Part shown: positions 1 through 6,596 of the stretch, piece by piece
How positions within the stretch are numbered: position 1 is the first letter of the stretch
Layout of the letters: every line of letters begins with the position of its first letter
Source of the DNA: SBAX01 sp043806315
Lineage (GTDB): Bacteria > Planctomycetota > Phycisphaerae > UBA1845
Direction of reading: 5' to 3'
DNA length: 10,635 nt
Assembly (NCBI GenBank): GCA_043806315.1
Contig: JAZDHF010000098.1
Location: 1 to 10,635, forward strand
The notes under the pieces: generated by a model
Database searches by the model: none
Told to the model about the DNA's origin: nothing
The model's input: the letters and a program-made list of their open reading frames with translations, nothing else
Made by a program: the position numbers and the translations under genes

Positions 1-1
1 C

Positions 2-130
2 TTTCTGGCACGAAAAAGCGACGGCCTGCCGGGCTGGCAAACCATCTGGAAGGGTTGGAACAAAGTCATGCCCCTCGTGCAAGGGCTCGAACTCCATCGC
101 GATCTGTTGCGGGAGAAAAGTTGTGGGTAA
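2..130 (+). CDS. C-terminal end of an IS4-like transposase (partial, enters from the left edge)
   Basis: The frame starting at base 2 is open from the window edge to TAA at 128-130 and encodes 42 residues. It contains the segment GRK-like 'FLARKSDGLPGWQTIWKGW', which matches in style the conserved tail of IS4-family transposases (a glycine-arginine-lysine rich loop, then PGWQTxWxGW), where the protein ends shortly after a final amphipathic helix. The body with the DDE catalytic residues lies outside the window, so completeness cannot be judged. The terminal inverted repeat should lie just past the stop. The sequence there holds a GGGGA-GCAA-TCCCC stem-loop at 137-150, but without the other end I cannot define the IR. 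The neighbour is a convergent minus-strand gene ending at 185, which appears intact. Family call rests on the tail motif only. Confidence 0.7.
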   Translation, partial: FLARKSDGLPGWQTIWKGWNKVMPLVQGLELHRDLLREKSCG

Positions 131-184
131 GGGTGAGGGGAGCAATCCCCGGGGCGACCCGGCCAGGCAAGGCCATCGGGCGCC

Positions 185-1312
185 TCAGGGCTTGTACGTT
201 TCCTGTTGCGCCGTCGTCGGCAGCGCATCCAGGCGAGCCTGTAGTTCGGCGAACAGCGCGCGGATCGGCTCGTAAGCTGCGTGGGTCATTCGTTCCTGCA
301 TCGGCACGGCACGAAACTCCTCGCGATGCGTTTTTGCATAGTCGCCCGCCCGCTCGACCAACTCCGCGTGAATCGACTGGGCCGTGCTTTTTTGCCCGGC
401 GTCGAGCTGGAATCGTTTCTCGAACTCCAGCACGCACGCGAACCATGTTGCGGGATCGTACGAAACGCACGCTGGCAGAGATACGTTCGGCGAGGGCTGT
501 GCCGCCGGTGCGACGGGGATCGGGATCGCCGCGGACGGATCAAGGGCACGCGGCGGCACGGCGCGGTTCTGGATCGGATCGGTCTCCAATCCCCAATCCG
601 TCGGCTGCCACTTCCCCTCCGCCCATCGAGTTCGCATCGCGTCCACGTAGCGCGTCCGCTTTTCCACACTCTGCAGATCTTGATCCAAGCGCCGCTTATG
701 ATCCGCATCCAAAGACGGCTCAACCTCCTTGGCCAGGCGGTCCACGCTCGCCCGCATGTCGGTCAGCAGCGGTTCGAGCACCTTCGCCCATTTCGCGACT
801 TGCTCAGCCGTGTAGGGCTCTCCGCGGGCCCGGGCGAGGAGCGCCTCGCGACCGTTCTCGATGATCGCCCCGCCGTTCCGCATGAGGAACCCGCCGGCCT
901 CACGCATCACGGAACCCTTCAAGCGCGTCGCGGACTCGTCGTTCAGACCATACCGCTCCGCAATCCGCGTCGTCAGCAGGTTCAGCCGCGCGGCGACATC
1001 CCAGGGAGGAATGGCCGTGACCTCGCACGCCACGTCGCGCGCGAAACGATCGGACTCGTTCGTCCAGCCGTTTCGCTCCCAAACGATCTCCACGGCACGC
1101 CGGAGGCGTTGCGCTTCCTCGTCCCAATTGAGACCCGCCAGCGATTCCTGGAGATCCGAGAAGCTCGCCAGGGAGGCCGGCTCCGACGCGGGGTTCCTCG
1201 GAGTCGCCCCATCGCCGTCGGACGCGGCGGCTGAGCCGACACGCCACGTTGCGAGAGCAACGACGACGAAGCCGACGTGTCGCATCAAGCGCATTGGCGA
1301 AGGACCGGTCAT
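185..1312 (-). CDS. secreted helical protein of unknown function
   Basis: I do not recognise a named family. From ATG at 1312 the protein has 375 residues. A signal peptide is visible at residues 1-30 (basic MRLMRH, then hydrophobic VGFVVVALATW, small residues VGSAAA), so export to the periplasm or envelope is likely. The rest is charged and predicted helical, with a Pro/Ala-rich break at about 250-280. Several helices begin with a similar L-[DN]-x-x-[QH] pattern (about residues 123, 201, 303), reminiscent of Spy/LTxxQ-type periplasmic chaperones, but this is weak. The frame stays open to a TTG at 1429, but that would bury the signal peptide 40 residues in. GGAAAG nine bases before the 1312 ATG and a TATAAT at 1406-1411 favour the shorter form. 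M7 (1294) is an alternative start. The gene lies 113 bp downstream of the polyprenyl synthase on the same strand. Confidence 0.75.
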   Translation of the reverse strand: MTGPSPMRLMRHVGFVVVALATWRVGSAAASDGDGATPRNPASEPASLASFSDLQESLAGLNWDEEAQRLRRAVEIVWERNGWTNESDRFARDVACEVTAIPPWDVAARLNLLTTRIAERYGLNDESATRLKGSVMREAGGFLMRNGGAIIENGREALLARARGEPYTAEQVAKWAKVLEPLLTDMRASVDRLAKEVEPSLDADHKRRLDQDLQSVEKRTRYVDAMRTRWAEGKWQPTDWGLETDPIQNRAVPPRALDPSAAIPIPVAPAAQPSPNVSLPACVSYDPATWFACVLEFEKRFQLDAGQKSTAQSIHAELVERAGDYAKTHREEFRAVPMQERMTHAAYEPIRALFAELQARLDALPTTAQQETYKP

Positions 1313-1405
1313 GGCGGTCGGCTTTCCGACAATCCGAATACGCCCGTTGCGACGAGTCGATGCCGGGTGGGATGCTCGCGGATCGCCGTCGTCGGACGCG
1401 ACCTG

Positions 1406-1411
1406 ATTATA
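1406..1411 (-). promoter_or_regulatory. candidate -10 element (TATAAT) for the secreted helical protein gene
   Basis: Reading the minus strand, a perfect TATAAT sits 15 bases after the polyprenyl synthase stop codon and about 94 bases before the ATG at 1312. It stands out in GC-rich sequence. A TTGACC lies upstream but with only 12 bases of spacer, and nothing close to TTGACA is found at 17 bases, so the -35 is weak. The downstream gene may therefore have its own promoter as well as readthrough. Confidence 0.35.
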
Positions 1412-1425
1412 CCGTAAAGGGAGGG

Positions 1426-2409
1426 TCAAAACTGCCGCGCGACGATGAACTCGGCCATCGCGACCAGCGATTGCTTAGCGTCACTGTGAGGCACCAAGTC
1501 AAGCTGACGGACCGCCTCGGTCACAAACCGCCGGGCGACACTAATGGCGTAGGCAACGCTTTCCGTCTGCTCTAGAAGCTCGTGGATCTGGTCCCTTCCG
1601 CACGATCTCACGCCGCGAAGTACCTCGCGAAGCCGGCTCGAAGTCGATCGGTCGCCGTGGCTCAAGCAGTGAATCACCGGCAGAGTGAGATTCCCGCGCT
1701 TCAAGTCCAGACCGAGCGTCTTGCCGACCCGACGCTCATCACCAACGATGTCGAGCACGTCGTCGATGATTTGAAAGGCGACGCCCGAGGCCATGCCGTA
1801 GGCGCGCATGGCTCGGACCAGGACATCACCCGCCCCGGCGAACTTCGCGCCCAATTCGGCGGACACCGCCGTCAGCGCCCCGGTCTTCCGCCGGATGATG
1901 CTGAAGTACGTGTCATCGGTCAGCTCGATGTCGCCGCGATGGTGGTTCTGCAGAAGTTCGCCCGCGCACACCGTATTGGTCGCCGCTCCGATCCGCCGCG
2001 ACGCGTATTGGCTCTGCAACCCGCTGCAGAGCTGAAAGGCGTGGCTGAGGAGAAAATCCCCCAGAAGGACGGCGGCCGTGTTCCCTGCGATCGTGCCGAT
2101 GGTCGGCTGTCGGCGGCGTTCATCGGCCTCATCAAGTACATCGTCGTGGACCAAAGCGGCCATGTGCACCATCTCGACCACCGCGGCCAACGTGCGGTGC
2201 GCGCTCGATAGCTCCCCCGTCGCCTTACCGACCAGCAGCAGCATCGCCGGGCGTAGCATCTTGCCGCGATACGAGCGAATCGTGTCGCAAAGACCGTTGA
2301 TGAACTCCACATCGCTGGCGATCTCCTCGTCGAAAATGCGTTCAACGACGGCCAGATCGTCGCGGATCGGGCTGTACACGTCCGTCAACAAAGAACTGAT
2401 TGGGCTCAT
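1426..2409 (-). CDS. long-chain trans-polyprenyl diphosphate synthase
   Basis: This is a class I trans-isoprenyl diphosphate synthase that adds isopentenyl diphosphate units to an allylic primer, probably making the side chain of menaquinone. All family landmarks are visible in the 327-aa form: GKMLRP (49-54, IPP binding), first Asp-rich motif D89-D90-V-L-D93 followed by RRR at 98-100, GD118 in LLGDFLLSHAF, KTG at 175-177, second Asp-rich motif D216-D217-V-L-D220, then GKTLGLDLKRGN at 229-240. Residues four and five before the first Asp motif are both Ala, small residues that in this family leave the product tunnel open, so a C30-C45 product (IspB/HepT type) is more likely than FPP or GGPP. 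ATG at 2409 is preceded by GGAG nine bases upstream. A GTG at 2466 in frame would add 19 residues without a better ribosome site. Length is normal. It lies 3' of moaC on the same strand. Confidence 0.92.
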   Translation of the reverse strand: MSPISSLLTDVYSPIRDDLAVVERIFDEEIASDVEFINGLCDTIRSYRGKMLRPAMLLLVGKATGELSSAHRTLAAVVEMVHMAALVHDDVLDEADERRRQPTIGTIAGNTAAVLLGDFLLSHAFQLCSGLQSQYASRRIGAATNTVCAGELLQNHHRGDIELTDDTYFSIIRRKTGALTAVSAELGAKFAGAGDVLVRAMRAYGMASGVAFQIIDDVLDIVGDERRVGKTLGLDLKRGNLTLPVIHCLSHGDRSTSSRLREVLRGVRSCGRDQIHELLEQTESVAYAISVARRFVTEAVRQLDLVPHSDAKQSLVAMAEFIVARQF

Positions 2410-2502
2410 CCGCCTGCCGCTCCGTAAGTTCGCCAACTTCAACCCCGCCGCGCTTCCACGCCGCACGGGATTCTAGGGTCAGCGGTCCAAGCCTCCAATG
2501 GT

Positions 2503-2519
2503 TTTCAAACGTTTTGAAA
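2503..2519. repeat. perfect inverted repeat TTTCAAA-CGT-TTTGAAA
   Basis: Two 7-base arms (2503-2509 and 2513-2519) flank CGT. The site lies 94 bp upstream of the ATG of the polyprenyl synthase gene, in the gap after moaC. It is AT-rich in GC-rich surroundings. It has no T-run and a weak stem, so a protein-binding operator is a better guess than a terminator; function is unproven. Confidence 0.35.
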
Positions 2520-2671
2520 GGACTGCGCGGCCGCGTAGCTGCGCAGGTCGGGTCATCGACCCGACATCCGCAAAATCGACCGTCGATCGAATGTCCGATG
2601 CGACATTTCCGAAGCCGATCGTGGTCAAGGCGTTCGATTGGAGAAAGGCGTTGTCGGCACCGGGATGAACA

Positions 2672-2695
2672 CTGCCCGGCTACCCGGCTACCCGG
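2672..2695. repeat. three tandem copies of octamer CTRCCCGG
   Basis: CTGCCCGG (2672-2679) is followed by two exact CTACCCGG units (2680-2687 and 2688-2695). It sits in the non-coding gap 3' of moaC. The rest of the gap 2467-2730 shows no convincing gene. The repeat may be a simple slippage tract. Confidence 0.6.
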
Positions 2696-2730
2696 CTGCG
2701 AAGCCGCGAAACGCGACCGCGAGCGGCGCC

Positions 2731-3339
2731 CTACCCGCGCTGGTAGGTTCCACTTCGTCCGCCGGATTTTCGCTCGAGTTGTACGGGACCGATGACGATG
2801 CTCTTGTCCGCGGCCTTGGCCATGTCGTAGAGGGTCAGCGCCGCCGCGGCTGCACCCGTCAGGGCTTCCATCTCCACGCCCGTTCGAGCGCTGGTCTTGG
2901 CCGTGCAGACGATCAACAACTCATCCGCTGCGACCCGTGAAAACTCCACGCGGACCCAATCCAGCGGAAGCGGGTGACAAAGCGGAATCCACTCGCTGGT
3001 GCGTTTCGCGGCAAGAATCCCAGCCACCCGTGCGGTAGCGACCGCGTCGCCCTTGGGTAGCGTCCCGCTCAGCAGCGCGTCCAGCACGGAAGGCTTGATG
3101 CGCACCCTCGCCGAGGCGCCGGCTTCCCGCTCGGTGACCGGTTTATCGGAAACGTCAACCATCCGAGCCTCGCCGCTGGGTCCGAGATGCGAGAGGTCCC
3201 GCCCGCCCGTCGCCTGGCCGTCCTTCCGATAGAACTCCTTCGCGTGACGCCGGTACGCGGCAATCACTTCGGTGACGGCAAGTTGGCTCCGGTCGTCCTG
3301 GTTGAGCAACTGCCGCCCGTTTGCCAACCACTCGCCCAT
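2731..3339 (-). CDS. moaC: cyclic pyranopterin monophosphate synthase MoaC with an integrase-derived N-terminal extension
   Basis: MoaC converts 3',8-cyclo-7,8-dihydro-GTP to cyclic pyranopterin monophosphate, the first stable intermediate of molybdenum cofactor. In the 202-aa frame from ATG 3339 the MoaC domain runs from about residue 48 (DLSHLGPSGEARMVDVSDK) to the end (IGPVQLERKSGGRSGTYQRG). The conserved residues corresponding to the E. coli active site are visible: K96 (PKGDA), H122 (LCHPL), E156 and E158 (GVEMEAL), D172 and K175 (YDMAK). Residues 1-47 are not MoaC; they match a planctomycete tyrosine recombinase N-terminus (see the pseudogene entry). No ATG, GTG or TTG lies at the MoaC domain boundary; the nearest upstream is a GTG at 3267 and then the ATG at 3339, neither with a good Shine-Dalgarno. 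So the start is uncertain and the protein may carry a foreign N-terminal tail. The catalytic core looks intact. Confidence 0.9.
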   Translation of the reverse strand: MGEWLANGRQLLNQDDRSQLAVTEVIAAYRRHAKEFYRKDGQATGGRDLSHLGPSGEARMVDVSDKPVTEREAGASARVRIKPSVLDALLSGTLPKGDAVATARVAGILAAKRTSEWIPLCHPLPLDWVRVEFSRVAADELLIVCTAKTSARTGVEMEALTGAAAAALTLYDMAKAADKSIVIGPVQLERKSGGRSGTYQRG

Positions 3340-3480
3340 GAGTCGATCGTACGCTTGGCGGCTTGCGGTTGTGCCGTGCCGACCGAGGTAATGGTCCCGT
3401 CCATTGATCGTGACGACGCTCTGCCCGGACGGCTTGTGTAGACGGTACGAGGGGTTTCTTGACTATGTTTCTTCGGACAT
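3199..3480 (-). pseudogene. N-terminal remnant of a tyrosine recombinase/integrase, fused in frame to moaC
   Basis: On the minus strand an ATG at 3480, with GGAGG seven bases upstream, opens a frame reading MSEET and then TAG (3463-3465). After the TAG the same frame continues SRNPSYRLHKPSGQSVVT, INGRDHYLGRHGT, then EWLANGRQL and FYRKDGQATG before joining MoaC at about 3198. The order YRLHKPSGQ, GRDxYLGxHGT, RLxxEWLANGR, VxExIAAYxxHAKxFYRKDGxxTG is, from memory, the SAM-like N-terminal region of integrases widespread in Planctomycetota. The catalytic domain (R-H-R-Y) is absent. The stop codon and the loss of everything after about 90 residues mark it as a decayed gene. It lies 114 bp past the 3' end of tRNA-Ile on the same strand, the usual place for an integrase at a tRNA attachment site. 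Confidence 0.75.
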
Positions 3481-3487
3481 CGTGCGA

Positions 3488-3492
3488 CCTCC
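3488..3492 (-). promoter_or_regulatory. strong Shine-Dalgarno (GGAGG) of the integrase remnant
   Basis: GGAGG on the minus strand is seven bases from ATG 3480. It is the best ribosome binding site in the moaC leader, yet the frame it starts is closed by TAG after five codons. It fixes the original integrase start and could still matter for moaC translation by re-initiation. Confidence 0.55.
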
Positions 3493-3499
3493 GAAAGCC

Positions 3500-3524
3500 A
3501 ATCCGGTAGACTACCGGATTTTTT
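3500..3524 (+). terminator. 21-bp palindrome followed by six T, terminator-like on the plus strand
   Basis: AATCCGGTAG (3500-3509) and CTACCGGATT (3511-3520) are exact reverse complements around a single A, and six T (3519-3524) follow. On the plus strand this has the form of an intrinsic terminator, but no plus-strand gene ends here. On the minus strand it lies just 5' of the integrase/moaC ribosome site and lacks a T-run, so it could instead be an operator, a leader hairpin or a block to antisense transcription. Confidence 0.4.
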
Positions 3525-3540
3525 CGCTTTCCAGGCCGCA

Positions 3541-3557
3541 CTGTCCGACGCGGACAG
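3541..3557. repeat. hairpin CTGTCCG-ACG-CGGACAG
   Basis: A perfect 7-bp stem with a 3-base loop lies 38 bp past the 3' end of the tRNA gene in its direction of transcription. No T-run follows. It may help end or process the tRNA transcript. Confidence 0.35.
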
Positions 3558-3594
3558 GTACGCTAACTCCAGCGTTCGGCGTAATTTACATCAC

Positions 3595-3668
3595 TGGGCC
3601 CACGAGGACTCGAACCTCGGACCTCGTCGTTATCAGCGACGCGCTCTAGCCAACTGAGCTATGAGCCC
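3595..3668 (-). tRNA. tRNA-Ile (anticodon GAU)
   Basis: The minus strand folds as a complete 74-base cloverleaf. The acceptor stem pairs GGGCTCA (5' end at 3668) with TGGGCCC (3602-3596), with discriminator A at 3595. The D arm carries AGCTCAGTTGGCTAGAGC, the anticodon loop is CTGATAA giving GAU for isoleucine, and the T arm is CGAGG-TTCGAGT-CCTCG. CCA is not encoded (GTG follows), so it must be added after transcription. A well-formed promoter lies upstream at 3719-3746. This is a single tRNA away from any rRNA gene within the window, although tRNA-Ile(GAU) is often found in rRNA spacers. The integrase remnant begins 114 bp beyond its 3' end, which suggests it served as an attachment site. 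Confidence 0.97.
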
Positions 3669-3718
3669 CCGCCCCGGCCGCAACCCTTGCCCTGAGCCGC
3701 GAAGGGGAAGCGGCGGAC

Positions 3719-3746
3719 AATGTAGTACGCTGAGTGAACGTGTCAA
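3719..3746 (-). promoter_or_regulatory. sigma70-type promoter of tRNA-Ile
   Basis: On the minus strand TTGACA (3746-3741) is separated by 16 bases from TACATT (3724-3719). The -10 ends about 50 bases before the first base of the tRNA. This is the best -35/-10 pair I see in the window, and readthrough could also serve moaC. Confidence 0.65.
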
Positions 3747-3785
3747 CACCGTCGGCACGGATGGGGACGGATGTATTCGTCACGG

Positions 3786-3803
3786 CGAAGGCTCGACCCT
3801 TCG
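3786..3803 (-). terminator. weak candidate terminator hairpin after the VIT-vWA gene
   Basis: CGAAGG-GTCGAG-CCTTCG on the minus strand forms a 6-bp stem about 30 bases past the stop codon of the VIT-vWA gene. There is no T-run. The rest of 3747-3834 shows nothing else. Confidence 0.2.
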
Positions 3804-3834
3804 TCGCTTCGTGGTTGCGTCGCTGCTTCCCGGC

Positions 3835-6132
3835 TCATTCCTTCGCAACCGTTTCATAGGCGACTCCGTCGAGAACGACTACGACCCGTTCGCCCAGTGC
3901 GAAGCACTTGCCGAGATCGGGATGCTTGCGGACCAATTCAAAATACTCCTCGGAGAACAGGTCGATCTTCTTCGTCTCGGTCTTGGAGTCATAGGCCGCG
4001 TCGATCCAGCGATCCTCCACGCGGTAGAACGTCCGAACGCCGACGTTGGTGACAAGCGAACGTTGATCGTCCCTCGCGCCGGTTCGTTGTTCGGTCGCCG
4101 CGGGCGCGGGGACGCCGTTCGACCCGGCGAACGCCAGCCTGCGCAATTCCATCGACGCGTCCACGGCATCCGCACCTTCGGCCGCCTTCATCTTTCTTGC
4201 AACACTCTCCCTACGTTCAACACCGCCGAGCCGGACCACGCCTCCACCGGGTCCGGGTACAATCGAAGAGGGCGATGGCGGTGGAAGGGCCGCGTTCATC
4301 GCGCCTTCCCACGCTCGGCCGCCGCGAAAGGCGACGCCGCCCGGTTCGGTGACGAGATACGCGGTGTAGGGCGTCACGATGCCGTACTGCGTCGCAAGCT
4401 GCACGATGGTGTCCTTGAGTTCCCGATTCTCGCCGTGAAGGCGAATCTCATCCAACAGGAAGCCCACCTTGCGCATCGCCCAGAGCCGCGGCAGAAAGTC
4501 GTGGTTTGCGGCCTCACGCGGGACGATCGTTTCATAGACGAACCGTTCCGCCTTGCCGCGTCGCGTGCCGGTCAGTTCCACGGCTTCAGCCCCGTCGCCG
4601 CTGTATCGACCGGCCACGACGAGTTCGCTACCCGCGAAAAGATCGCCGAGCTTGGGCGGGTACAGGTCGTATACGTTCAGCCCGCCGAACGACAGGGACA
4701 AGTCCGCGAGCACCGGGTCGGAGACTTTGCGGTAGAAGCTCGAGAGCTTCAACTCGAGGTTCTCGCCGGGCGTGACGTAGTCGCGAGCGCCGCGATTCTT
4801 CTCGGCCAGCAGATCGAGCAAATGCGTGTTGACGTCGTCTCCCACGCCGAAGACGAACAGACGGACCCGACCGGCGTTCTTGTGGCCGACGTTCTTGAGG
4901 ATTTCGTTGACGTCGGTGACGCCGATCGTGGGCTGACCGTCGGTGAGGAAGACAATGAGATACGGCCGACTTGCCTCCGCGTTTGAGGCGTCGGCGAGGG
5001 CTGCGAGTAAGGCGTCGTGGATGTTCGTCCCGCCGTTGGCGGTCAATCCCTCCACGAACTTGCGGGCCTGCTCGATCGTCTCCGGCGCCGCTGCCGCAAG
5101 GCTGTCCCGAAACCGCGTCGGCTCGTGGGAGAACGGAATGATATTGAAACGATCGTCCTTATTGAGGTTCGACAGGCAAAACTTGAGCGCATTGCGGGCC
5201 TGATCCATCTTCTCTCCCGACATGCTGCCGGAGGTGTCGATCACGAACGCGATGTCCTTGGCCAACACATCCCCAGCCTCGACTTTCGTCGGCGGCGCGA
5301 TCCGAACCAGGAGGAACCCGTCCTGCCGCGGTAAGCGGTGAGTCAGCACGGTCATGCCGAACTCCTTGTCGCTCAGCGTGTAGTACAGCTCGAAGTCCTT
5401 GTCGGGGTAAACGTTCTTGGCCTCGTAGCTCGCCGACGCCTGGTGATCGGACGTACGACTGACGGCCACGTTGTGCGAAGGGCTGAACACGCTCTTGATC
5501 GCCGTCTTGCTCTCGACGCGGACCATCACGCTTACCGTTTCCACCGGCGAGGCGCTGTGCTTCTCGGTGTTGAGCGGATAGCGGTAGCGCACCAGCCCGT
5601 CCTCGGCCCGCAGCATCTGGGTGTAGGAGAGCCGCACGCGGACCTCGCTTTTGGGATTGATGGGGAAGATGCGGGCCTTGAACATCCGCGTGCCGAGGTA
5701 TTCGAGAAGGGCCGGATCGCGCATTGTCGCCACGATCGACTCGTACGTCCGCCGCGCCTCCTCCACGCTCAGCACCTTCCCCTCCACCTCCTGCCCGTTG
5801 ACGAACATGCTGAACTTGCCCAGGGCTACGTCGTCTGCGAGCGGAAAGATGTACGTCCCCTCGACCGTCCAATCGTGAGGGTTGAAAAACACTTGGTCGA
5901 TCGCCGTGACCGCCACCCCGTCCGTGATCGACACGTCCACGGCGTGCTTCTTGACCGTCAGGGCGATGTCGCGCTGCAGCGGTCTGGGTCGCGGGGGCCT
6001 GGGCCGGCGGTCGATGCGCGGCATCGGCGTGGGCCGGCGCTCGGGGATGATCGTTTGGGCGTTCGCTACTCCCGCACCGACTACGGCGACAGTGAGCAGT
6101 CCGAGGAGCCTTCGCATGACATACCGATTCAT
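3835..6132 (-). CDS. secreted VIT and von Willebrand factor A domain protein
   Basis: From ATG 6132 (GGGAG nine bases upstream) the protein has 765 residues. Residues 1-25 form a signal peptide (MNRYVMRRLLGLLTVAVVGA then GVANA), without a lipobox. A Pro/Arg-rich linker spans about 30-53. A VIT domain covers about 55-175 (VFFNPHDWTVEGTYIFPL, VEGKVLSVEEARRTYE, LEYLGTRMFKARIFPI). The vWA domain covers about 293-465 with a complete metal-ion-dependent adhesion site: D299-T-S-G-S303, T369 and D398 in FLTDGQP. The C-terminal 300 residues contain a Gly/Pro-rich stretch (about 615-635) and end in a small folded region. Related VIT-vWA proteins resemble inter-alpha-trypsin inhibitor heavy chains and are thought to bind proteins in a metal-dependent way; substrate here is unknown. 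A further 31 codons upstream are open but lack a ribosome site and would hide the signal peptide. No sortase signal or C-terminal membrane anchor is visible. Confidence 0.93.
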   Translation of the reverse strand: MNRYVMRRLLGLLTVAVVGAGVANAQTIIPERRPTPMPRIDRRPRPPRPRPLQRDIALTVKKHAVDVSITDGVAVTAIDQVFFNPHDWTVEGTYIFPLADDVALGKFSMFVNGQEVEGKVLSVEEARRTYESIVATMRDPALLEYLGTRMFKARIFPINPKSEVRVRLSYTQMLRAEDGLVRYRYPLNTEKHSASPVETVSVMVRVESKTAIKSVFSPSHNVAVSRTSDHQASASYEAKNVYPDKDFELYYTLSDKEFGMTVLTHRLPRQDGFLLVRIAPPTKVEAGDVLAKDIAFVIDTSGSMSGEKMDQARNALKFCLSNLNKDDRFNIIPFSHEPTRFRDSLAAAAPETIEQARKFVEGLTANGGTNIHDALLAALADASNAEASRPYLIVFLTDGQPTIGVTDVNEILKNVGHKNAGRVRLFVFGVGDDVNTHLLDLLAEKNRGARDYVTPGENLELKLSSFYRKVSDPVLADLSLSFGGLNVYDLYPPKLGDLFAGSELVVAGRYSGDGAEAVELTGTRRGKAERFVYETIVPREAANHDFLPRLWAMRKVGFLLDEIRLHGENRELKDTIVQLATQYGIVTPYTAYLVTEPGGVAFRGGRAWEGAMNAALPPPSPSSIVPGPGGGVVRLGGVERRESVARKMKAAEGADAVDASMELRRLAFAGSNGVPAPAATEQRTGARDDQRSLVTNVGVRTFYRVEDRWIDAAYDSKTETKKIDLFSEEYFELVRKHPDLGKCFALGERVVVVLDGVAYETVAKE

Positions 6133-6352
6133 CTGTTTGGTCTCCCTGTTGTGCCAACGTACACGGCGGTGCTCGGCAAAGTCACCGGCCCCCGGCGGGT
6201 CGCACCTCGATGGTTCAGCGTCCACAAGGGAGTTAGACTCGCAAGCGAGCCGGAAGTTTCACGGTTATCCGTCCGTGACGACCGTGGGTGCCGATTGCGA
6301 TCAGGGTTGTCACGATTCTCGGAGTGTGTGTGAGAAGCGTCGCCGGCGATCC

Positions 6353-6420
6353 GAGCCGCGACCGTGAGGGAGCGGTTTTTCCCTCGACTCCGCACGACCG
6401 CTTCCTGACGGGCGCGGCTC
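6353..6420. repeat. inverted pair of a 23-bp dispersed repeat forming a long hairpin
   Basis: The 23-mer at 6353-6375 begins GAGCCGCGACCGTGAGGGAG. The 23-mer at 6398-6420, read on the minus strand, matches it at 20 of 23 positions, so the two arms can pair around a 22-base loop. A third copy lies at 8378-8400 (22 of 23). The recurrence in two intergenic gaps of one window suggests a high-copy element, possibly REP-like or a structured terminator. Confidence 0.75.
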
Positions 6421-6574
6421 TGAACAGGCTTCTCCCAGACGCTTTCGGCCTACCCCTCACTACAAGTTCCGACCAGCGGGCCCTTTCGCCTCCTTGGGCC
6501 CTGTGGTATCCTGAGGTTGCGGTGCGTCCGTCCGGTCACGAATCCTCCGCGGACTTGTGAGCATGATGGCCCGC

Positions 6575-6596
6575 TCATCCCGGCGACTCGGGATGA
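6575..6596 (+). promoter_or_regulatory. leader hairpin TCATCCCG-GCGACT-CGGGATGA
   Basis: A perfect 8-bp stem with a 6-base loop ends 33 bases before the ATG at 6630. It would lie in the 5' leader or promoter of the exported protein gene and may be an operator or an mRNA stability element. Confidence 0.35.

Noticed and set aside
281..1234. 317-codon plus-strand frame and neighbouring overlapping frames
   Set aside because: Shadow of the minus-strand secreted helical protein, which has a signal peptide and coherent helices.
2400..2466. GTG 2466 as start of the polyprenyl synthase
   Set aside because: The ATG at 2409 has a GGAG at good spacing and gives the usual N-terminus for the family.
3661..4986. 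441-codon open frame on the plus strand
   Set aside because: It is antisense to the well-supported VIT-vWA gene, begins inside the tRNA sequence and has no domain-like content; long antisense frames are expected at this GC content.
5338..6333. 331-codon plus-strand frame
   Set aside because: Antisense to the signal peptide and VIT domain region, rich in Arg and His, no recognisable motif or ribosome site.
6233..6460. 75-codon minus-strand frame in the divergent gap
   Set aside because: It translates through the dispersed 23-bp repeat pair; the Arg/Ser-rich product is a by-product of the repeat.
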